From positions 1-10,002 of the forward strand of contig JAFQOY010000024.1 in assembly GCA_017412025.1 (NCBI GenBank): a DNA stretch of 10,002 nucleotides. The letters run 5' to 3'. The translations under genes were made by a program, and so were the position numbers. This stretch comes from Clostridia bacterium (GTDB lineage: Bacteria; Bacillota_A; Clostridia; Christensenellales; Aristaeellaceae). This document shows positions 5,101-10,002 of the stretch, piece by piece; position 1 is the stretch's first letter, and each line of letters begins with the position of its first letter. The notes beneath the pieces were generated by a model. The model was not told where the DNA came from. It saw nothing but the letters and a program-made list of their open reading frames with translations, and ran no database searches.

Positions 5101-5225
5101 CAGCAAAAGTCAACAAAGCACGGTTTTCGCCCTCTTTTGCATCGACTCAGGCCCTTACCGTCCGCTCTTTTGAATACCGGCGTTCAGGTCTTTAAAACAA
5201 ATTCACAAACAGCGCGTTATTCGCC
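5101..5225. other. Divergent intergenic region between azlC and the alpha-galactosidase gene
   Basis: This is the middle of a 309-nt gap between divergent genes. Apart from the azlC promoter on its left and the putative -35/cre site on its right, I see no gene, terminator or convincing repeat. A TTGACT on the minus strand near 5114 is too far (30 nt) from TATGAT to pair with it. Confidence 0.4.
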
Positions 5226-5240
5226 CGCAAACGCTTGACC
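5226..5240 (+). promoter_or_regulatory. Possible cre site overlapping the -35 of the alpha-galactosidase promoter
   Basis: TTGACC (5235-5240) is a good -35 hexamer about 90 nt before the alpha-galactosidase start. The -10 is unclear: TAAACT (5263-5268) is too far away and GAGAAT (5258-5263) is weak. CGCAAACGCTTGAC (5226-5239) overlaps the -35 and keeps the AAACGCTT core of catabolite-responsive elements bound by CcpA, although the outer positions of the consensus are not matched. Repression of a sugar hydrolase gene by preferred carbon sources would make biological sense. Confidence 0.35.
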
Positions 5241-5327
5241 CTTCGATGCAGTTGTGAGAGAATAAACTGTATATTTTCCGCCGCGCCTCTGGCGCACATA
5301 CCAATACACTGAGATCCGGAGGTCTTT

Positions 5328-7496
5328 ATGTCCATCCTTTTTGATCCGAGCAGGCAGGCTTTCCACCTGTGCAACGATCGCATCAGCTATATCTTCCGCC
5401 TTGCCGACAGCAAGTATCCCGTCCATGTGCACTGGGGACGCAGAGTCCGCCAGATCAACGATTCGCTGATCGCCAGACGCACCATCTGGACGGACGAGAC
5501 ATTCTCCCTGAACGAGACGGCCTTTGACTTCCTGCCCATGGAGTGCCCCACCTTCGCCGGCGATCTGCGCGAGGGCATGGTTCACGTTATCCATGAAAGC
5601 GGTATGTCTGCGCTGCTGCTTGAGTATGAGTCGCATCAGATCGTCTGCGGCAAACCCGCGCTGGGCGAGCTGCCTTCCGCCCGGGGCGACCATGCAGAGT
5701 CCCTCCTGCTGCTGCTGCGCGACCGAGTCAGCGGCGTCGCCGTGGAGCTTTGCTATACCGTCTACGACGACGTCGACGTCATCGCCCGCAGTGCGAGAAT
5801 CATCAACGGTTCCGGCGGCAAGATCGTGGTCGACAAGGCGCTGAGCGCCTGTGTGGACTTTGAAGGCTGCAATTTTAACCTCACCACGCTCAGCGGCGCA
5901 TGGGTGCGCGAGCGCCAGATGTACACCCGTCCGCTCGTTCCGGGCGATCAGGGCACGTCTTCCACCCGCGGCGCGTCCAGCGTGCAGACCAGCCCGTTCA
6001 TGGCGCTGACTGCGCCTGATACCACCGAGGATACCGGCGACGCCTACGGCTTTGCGCTGTGCTATTCCGGCGGATTCGAGGCCTCTGTGCACGTCGACCA
6101 GCACTTCATCTCCCGCGCACAGATCGGCATCCAGCCCTTCAATTTCACCTGGACACTCGCGCCCGGCGAATCTTTCCAGACGCCGGAGGCCTACCTGTGC
6201 TACTCCTGCGCGGGTCTGGGCGGCATGAGCCGCGAGTTCCACCGGCTCATCCATCGCCGCATCACCACCGGCAAGTACGCGCACAGCACGCGCCCGATCC
6301 TGATCAACAACTGGGAAGCGACCTACTTCGCCTTCAACGAGGAAAAACTGCTTGACCTCGCCCGCTGCGCGAAGGACGCCGATATCGATCTGTTCGTGCT
6401 CGACGACGGCTGGTTCGGCCATCGCGACGGCGACAACTCCTCCCTGGGCGACTGGTACGACGATCTGCGCAAGCTGCCGGGCGGGCTTTCCAGCCTCAGC
6501 GAAAAGATCCATGCGCTCGGCCTCAAGTTCGGCCTGTGGGTCGAGCCGGAGATGATCTCCGTGGACAGCGATCTGTACCGGGCGCATCCCGACTGGTGCA
6601 TCCACGTGCCGGGTTATCCGCGCATTGAATACCGCAACCAGCTGGTGCTCGATCTCTCCCGCGCAGAAATCCGCGACCATATTGTTGACGTCATCACCGC
6701 TGCGCTGCGCCGAGCCAACGTCGACTACGTCAAGTGGGACATGAACCGCTTCATCAACATGTGGGGCAGCGCTGCGCTGCCGGCGGAGCGCCAGCAGGAG
6801 CTGGGCCATCGCTACATTCTGGGCGTATACGATATGATGCGCCGCATCACCGCCGCATTCCCCGACGTGCTCTTTGAGAGCTGCGCCGGCGGCGGCGGAC
6901 GCTTTGACCTGGGCATGATGTGCTTCATGCCGCAGGCCTGGTGCACCGACGATACCGACGCCTGGATGCGCTGCCGCATCCAGCATTCCACGTCGCTCGT
7001 CTTCCCGACCTCCACGATGGGCGCGCACGTATCCGCTGTGCCCAATCACCAGACCGGCCGTTCCACGCCGCTTGAAACCCGCGCTGCCGTCGCGCTCAGC
7101 GGCGCATTCGGCTATGAGCTGGACCTGACCAGGCTGCCGGAAGAGGAGATTGAGCAGATTCGCCAGATCAACAAGCGCCTGCGCAGGCTGCAGCCGCTGC
7201 TGCTCTACGGCGATTACTACCGCCTGCGCTCCGCTTATGCCGGCAACGAGGCGGCCTGGATGACCGTCTCCGAGGACAAGCGGGAGGCCGTTGTCACGCA
7301 CGTTTACGCACAGGCTGTGCCGAACATGAAAAACCAGCTCATGCGCCTCTCCGGCCTCGACGCCTCGCTGACCTACCGCGACGCCGATACCGGCGTCGTC
7401 TACGGCGGCGACGAGCTGATGTATTACGGCATCGAACTTCAGAAGCCGTGGGGCGATTACATGAGCCAGCAGTTCCATCTGGTCGCCGTCGATTGA
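5328..7496 (+). CDS. Alpha-galactosidase, glycoside hydrolase family 36
   Basis: A 722-residue GH36 enzyme, the usual length for Gram-positive members, with no signal peptide, so it is cytoplasmic. It removes terminal alpha-1,6-linked galactose from melibiose, raffinose and related oligosaccharides after uptake. An N-terminal beta-sandwich domain (about 1-315) precedes the catalytic barrel (about 320-640). Signature stretches are NNWEATYF (327-334), DDGWFGHRDGDNSSLGDW (359-376), GLWVEPEMI (402-410), KWDMNR with nucleophile D471, ESCAGGGGRFD (517-527) and WCTDDTDAWMR with acid/base D541. The 70-residue spacing between the two catalytic Asp residues is as I recall for Geobacillus AgaA. GGAGG (5318-5322) precedes the start. 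It is the first gene of a probable operon with the aminopeptidase 45 nt downstream. No sugar transporter or regulator gene is next to it in this window. Confidence 0.96.
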   Translation: MSILFDPSRQAFHLCNDRISYIFRLADSKYPVHVHWGRRVRQINDSLIARRTIWTDETFSLNETAFDFLPMECPTFAGDLREGMVHVIHESGMSALLLEYESHQIVCGKPALGELPSARGDHAESLLLLLRDRVSGVAVELCYTVYDDVDVIARSARIINGSGGKIVVDKALSACVDFEGCNFNLTTLSGAWVRERQMYTRPLVPGDQGTSSTRGASSVQTSPFMALTAPDTTEDTGDAYGFALCYSGGFEASVHVDQHFISRAQIGIQPFNFTWTLAPGESFQTPEAYLCYSCAGLGGMSREFHRLIHRRITTGKYAHSTRPILINNWEATYFAFNEEKLLDLARCAKDADIDLFVLDDGWFGHRDGDNSSLGDWYDDLRKLPGGLSSLSEKIHALGLKFGLWVEPEMISVDSDLYRAHPDWCIHVPGYPRIEYRNQLVLDLSRAEIRDHIVDVITAALRRANVDYVKWDMNRFINMWGSAALPAERQQELGHRYILGVYDMMRRITAAFPDVLFESCAGGGGRFDLGMMCFMPQAWCTDDTDAWMRCRIQHSTSLVFPTSTMGAHVSAVPNHQTGRSTPLETRAAVALSGAFGYELDLTRLPEEEIEQIRQINKRLRRLQPLLLYGDYYRLRSAYAGNEAAWMTVSEDKREAVVTHVYAQAVPNMKNQLMRLSGLDASLTYRDADTGVVYGGDELMYYGIELQKPWGDYMSQQFHLVAVD

Positions 7497-7541
7497 TTCT
7501 CCACTGCCTTGTTCATTCCGATCACCGAAGGAGGAACGTTT

Positions 7542-8849
7542 ATGTCCACGCAGGTTCAGGCCTTTCTCGATTTTATTTCCCGCAGCCCGAGCGCCTTTCA
7601 CGCCGTGCACGAAATGGCATCTGTCCTTGAGGCGAGCGGTTTTGCCCGCCTTGCCGAGCATGAGGCCTGGCGCATCGTACCCGGCGGCAAATACTATGTA
7701 ACGCGCAACCAGTCCGCCATCGTCGCCTTCGCCATTCCGGAAAACGGCTTTGCGCATTTCCAGATCGTGGCCAGCCACAGCGATTCCCCGACCTTCAAGC
7801 TCAAGCCCGCCTTTGAGGACGAGGTCGGCGGCCGCTTCCTGCGGCTGAATACCGAGCGTTACGGCGGCATGATCATGTCCACCTGGTTTGACCGTCCGCT
7901 GTCCATCGCAGGCCGCGCGCTCGTGCGCGAGGGCAATGCCATCACGACAAAGCTGGTCGATCTTGGCCGCGACGCTGTGATGATCCCGAACATGCCGATT
8001 CACTTCAACCGTGAGGTGAACGACGGCTATAAGTACAACCCGCAGGTCGATCTGCTGCCGCTCTACGGCGGCGAAAACGCGAAGGGCATGCTCAGAGCCG
8101 AAATCGCCTCCGCCTGCGGCGCAGAGGAATCCGCCGTCGCGGGCTGCGATCTGTTCCTCTACTGCCGCACGCCGGGCAGCATCTGGGGCGCGGGCAATGC
8201 CTTTTTCTCCTGCCCGCGCATCGATGATCTGGAATGCGCGTACACCTCGCTCATGGCCTTCTGCGCTGCACAAGCAAAGGCGCACATCAACGTATTCGCC
8301 GTCATGGACAACGAAGAGGTGGGCAGCGGCTCCAAGCAGGGCGCGGATTCTACGTTCCTGTCTGACGTCTTTTTCCGTGTCGGCGAAGCGCTCGGCGCGT
8401 CCGGCAGCGAGATCCGCGCCGCCGTCGCTTCCAGCTTCATGGTCTCCGCCGACAACGCGCACGCCGTCCACCCCAACCACATGGAAAAGTACGACGCGCA
8501 GAACCGCACCTATATGAACGGCGGCGTGGTCATCAAGCACAATGCCAACCAGAAGTACACCACCGACGCGGTATCGGACGCGATCTTCTCCGCCATCTGC
8601 GAAAAGGCCGGCGTGCCCGTGCAGCACTTCTCCAACCGTTCCGACATCCTCGGCGGCTCCACGCTGGGCAACATCGCCAACGCGCACGTCTCCATGAATA
8701 CTGTGGATATCGGTCTCGCGCAGCTGGCCATGCATTCCAGCTACGAAACCGCAGGCTGCGCTGACGTTGCCCACATGATTGCCGCGCTCACCCAGTTCTA
8801 CCGTACGGATATCGTCACCAGCGCCGACGGCATGTACACCCTCGAATAA
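7542..8849 (+). CDS. M18-family aspartyl aminopeptidase
   Basis: A 435-residue zinc metallopeptidase of family M18, which removes N-terminal acidic (and sometimes other) residues from peptides in the cytoplasm. Metal and catalytic positions are present: H79-S-D81 in ASHSDSPTFKLKP, bridging D228 in PRIDDLE, catalytic E258 and ligand E259 in DNEEVGS, D304 in SADNAHAVHPN and H398 near the end in MHSSYETAG. VQHFSNRSDILGGSTLGNI (360-378) is also characteristic of M18. The start at 7542 is preceded by AAGGAGGA (7528-7535); an upstream in-frame ATG at 7509 has no ribosome binding site. The gene is 45 nt from the alpha-galactosidase with no terminator or promoter between, so the two are likely cotranscribed, although their jobs are unrelated on paper. 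A strong terminator follows. Confidence 0.95.
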   Translation: MSTQVQAFLDFISRSPSAFHAVHEMASVLEASGFARLAEHEAWRIVPGGKYYVTRNQSAIVAFAIPENGFAHFQIVASHSDSPTFKLKPAFEDEVGGRFLRLNTERYGGMIMSTWFDRPLSIAGRALVREGNAITTKLVDLGRDAVMIPNMPIHFNREVNDGYKYNPQVDLLPLYGGENAKGMLRAEIASACGAEESAVAGCDLFLYCRTPGSIWGAGNAFFSCPRIDDLECAYTSLMAFCAAQAKAHINVFAVMDNEEVGSGSKQGADSTFLSDVFFRVGEALGASGSEIRAAVASSFMVSADNAHAVHPNHMEKYDAQNRTYMNGGVVIKHNANQKYTTDAVSDAIFSAICEKAGVPVQHFSNRSDILGGSTLGNIANAHVSMNTVDIGLAQLAMHSSYETAGCADVAHMIAALTQFYRTDIVTSADGMYTLE

Positions 8850-8861
8850 TCCCTGTATCGC

Positions 8862-8896
8862 AAAGGCCGCGCCCGGACGTCCGGACGCGGCCTTTT
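8862..8896 (+). terminator. Intrinsic terminator after the aminopeptidase gene
   Basis: AAAGGCCGCG (8862-8871) pairs with CGCGGCCTTT (8886-8895), the loop holds the palindrome CCGGACGTCCGG (8873-8884), and a short T-run ends the stem. The A-run on the other side means it can also end the AEC permease transcript coming from the right. Confidence 0.88.
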
Positions 8897-8915
8897 ATTG
8901 AATACTGTTTCCTGA

Positions 8916-9848
8916 TTACATCAGGCTGAACGCAGCCACAAACACGAACAGCACGACGCTCAGCAGCGTGCCCATCGAGAGCGTGGTGGAGACGTATTCG
9001 CCGTCCTCGCCAAGATCCGCAAACAGCGGAATGATGAACGGCGCGGGCAGCGTGTACTGCAGCATCAGCGCAAGCATCAGCAGCTTGTCGTACGGGATAA
9101 TGGCAAACAGGATCAGCGACACGACGCCAAAGACCGCCAGCATCACGGCCGTGCGCAGCGCGAGCGTGACGGCGACCGGCTTCATCAGCCGTTTTGAGAA
9201 ATTGAGCTGATAGCCCACAACCAGCAGAATCAGCGCGGAGGTCGGCGCGGTGATAAAGCCGATGAGCTCCGTGAGCACGGCGCCGAAGCTCGTCGGCGCA
9301 ATCGCCTTGTGCACGCCCAGCGCGCCCAGCACGATGCCCAGCGTCATGCCGATGCAGGCCTTGTTATGCACCATGTTCATGACCATCGCCTTCGGCGACA
9401 TCCTGCCGCCCTCAGCGCTCTTGAGCGCAGCGAGGAACACGGTATAGGCAAACATCGTCTGGCCAATATCGACCATCGCATACATCGCCGTCTGATCCTG
9501 CCCGGCGACGAGCGCATAGAGCGCATAGCCGAGCATGCCGCCCTCAAAGCTGGTCATCAGCAGCGGCATATAGCGGTCATACGGACGGACGAAGCGCCTG
9601 AGCGCAAAACCCGCAAGCAGCGCCAGCAGGCAGCTGGAAAACACCATCGCAAACACCAGCAGCAGTTTGCCGCCGTACTGTGCGGTGAAGAACGCGTTGA
9701 ACAGCACCACCGGCAGCAGGATGTCGCCGATGATCGCCTTGAGACCCGCGTGGCGCTCGTCGTTGAGAATGCCCTTCACTGCACACAGACGGCCCAGCAG
9801 GATCATCGCAAGCACGGGCAGCACCATGGATAGAATAGAAGTGATCAT
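8916..9848 (-). CDS. AEC-family permease (auxin efflux carrier-like transporter)
   Basis: A 310-residue integral membrane protein with about ten hydrophobic segments, the normal size of bacterial AEC-family transporters (PF03547 type), which move organic anions such as malate or other dicarboxylates in either direction. Family-like features include the N-terminal VLPVLAMILLGRLCAVKGILND, the helix-breaking ILLPVVLFNAFF stretch, the FEGGMLGYALYAL segment, and the final YTLPAPFIIPLFADLGEDGEYVSTTLSMGTLLSV, where the Pro-rich break and GTLLS end are conserved. The substrate cannot be predicted. Only a modest AGAGG (plus-strand 9858-9862) lies about 9 nt before the start at 9848. Upstream there is a terminator-like hairpin, so expression may depend on read-through. 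It is convergent with the aminopeptidase and shares its terminator. Confidence 0.88.
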   Translation of the reverse strand: MITSILSMVLPVLAMILLGRLCAVKGILNDERHAGLKAIIGDILLPVVLFNAFFTAQYGGKLLLVFAMVFSSCLLALLAGFALRRFVRPYDRYMPLLMTSFEGGMLGYALYALVAGQDQTAMYAMVDIGQTMFAYTVFLAALKSAEGGRMSPKAMVMNMVHNKACIGMTLGIVLGALGVHKAIAPTSFGAVLTELIGFITAPTSALILLVVGYQLNFSKRLMKPVAVTLALRTAVMLAVFGVVSLILFAIIPYDKLLMLALMLQYTLPAPFIIPLFADLGEDGEYVSTTLSMGTLLSVVLFVFVAAFSLM

Positions 9849-9866
9849 ATGCTCTTGCCTCTTTTG

Positions 9867-9890
9867 AAAAAGGCTGCGGGGTCCGCAGCC
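9867..9890 (-). terminator. Terminator-like hairpin just upstream of the AEC gene
   Basis: On the minus strand GGCTGCGG and CCGCAGCC (plus positions 9883-9890 and 9872-9879) form a perfect 8-bp GC-rich stem with a 3-nt loop, followed by five T residues (9867-9871). It lies only about 20 nt before the AEC start codon. It either ends transcription from an unseen gene to the right or acts as an attenuator in the AEC leader. A possible -10 (GATAAT, plus 9895-9900) lies just upstream of it. Confidence 0.75.
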
Positions 9891-9930
9891 TCAGATTATC
9901 AATAAAGTCTGTTTTAAACTTTGGGGATGC

Positions 9931-9954
9931 ATGAAGGGGCTGCAGCCCCTTCAT
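9931..9954. repeat. Perfect 24-nt palindrome
   Basis: The two 12-nt halves, ATGAAGGGGCTG and CAGCCCCTTCAT, are exact reverse complements with no spacer. There is no T-run directly after it on either strand. It may be a dispersed intergenic palindromic repeat or part of a leader RNA structure with the hairpin at 9867-9890. Confidence 0.75.
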
Positions 9955-10002
9955 ATGAAATCCGCAGCAGCGACATGCGCGGTGCGAGGAGCGGCTGCAA
10001 GC
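9955..10002. other. End of window, no gene assigned
   Basis: No gene can be supported in these 48 nt. TCCGCAGC at 9961-9968 repeats the sequence at 9882-9889 inside the terminator-like hairpin, so the minus-strand RNA could form an alternative pairing. Confidence 0.4.

Noticed and set aside
5217..8774. A 1185-codon open frame on the minus strand across the alpha-galactosidase and aminopeptidase genes
   Set aside because: It is antisense to two clearly real genes with catalytic motifs. Long stop-free antisense frames are expected in GC-rich, codon-biased DNA, and its translation is repetitive in His, Ala, Val and Gly with no domain.
9849..10002. T-box or other known riboswitch upstream of the AEC gene
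   Set aside because: No T-box sequence (AGGGTGGNACCGCG-like) or other recognised aptamer motif is present in this short stretch.

Overview
The window looks like a chromosomal segment of a moderately GC-rich, low-GC-ancestry Gram-positive anaerobe (Bacillota, Clostridia-like). The clues are strong AGGAGG-type ribosome binding sites before almost every gene, a PhoB/OmpR-type two-component pair, AzlCD, a GH36 alpha-galactosidase and an M18 aminopeptidase of the kind common in gut Clostridia. No RNA genes, CRISPR array, complete insertion sequence or phage module was found. Assignment to a species is not possible from the sequence alone.

Layout. (1) Positions 1-716, minus strand: the first 17 codons of a probable sensor histidine kinase, overlapped (ATGA) by its upstream response regulator gene. 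An extended -10 promoter and two 11-bp-spaced repeats lie upstream of the regulator. (2) Positions about 790-2695: a visibly more AT-rich, gene-poor stretch that looks like acquired or decayed DNA. It holds a promoter followed by a 12-codon remnant of a low-molecular-weight protein tyrosine phosphatase (PTP) gene, a short ORF faintly like a TnpV-type transposon protein, several inverted repeats, and a promoter driving a Fic-domain AMP transferase with an N-terminal helix-turn-helix. (3) Positions 2726-3175: a complete low-molecular-weight PTP gene directly downstream of fic, ending in a strong bidirectional terminator. (4) Positions 3261-5018, minus strand: a probable operon azlC-azlD-HAD phosphatase with a promoter near 5072-5100. 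(5) Positions 5328-8849, plus strand: alpha-galactosidase (GH36) followed by an M18 aspartyl aminopeptidase, ending in a strong terminator. (6) Positions 8916-9848, minus strand: an AEC-family permease whose upstream region contains a terminator-like hairpin and a perfect 24-nt palindrome.

How it fits together: the flanks are ordinary metabolic and transport genes (branched-chain amino acid export, alpha-galactoside hydrolysis, peptide turnover, organic anion transport) plus an environmental two-component system. The unusual part is the 1.1-2.75 kb interval. The 5' end of the PTP gene, including its leader, occurs twice, once as a dead fragment at 1100-1160 and once intact at 2709 onward, with the TnpV-like ORF and fic between the copies. 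That arrangement suggests an insertion or duplication event that placed the phosphatase gene behind fic. This is an inference from one window and needs comparison with related genomes.
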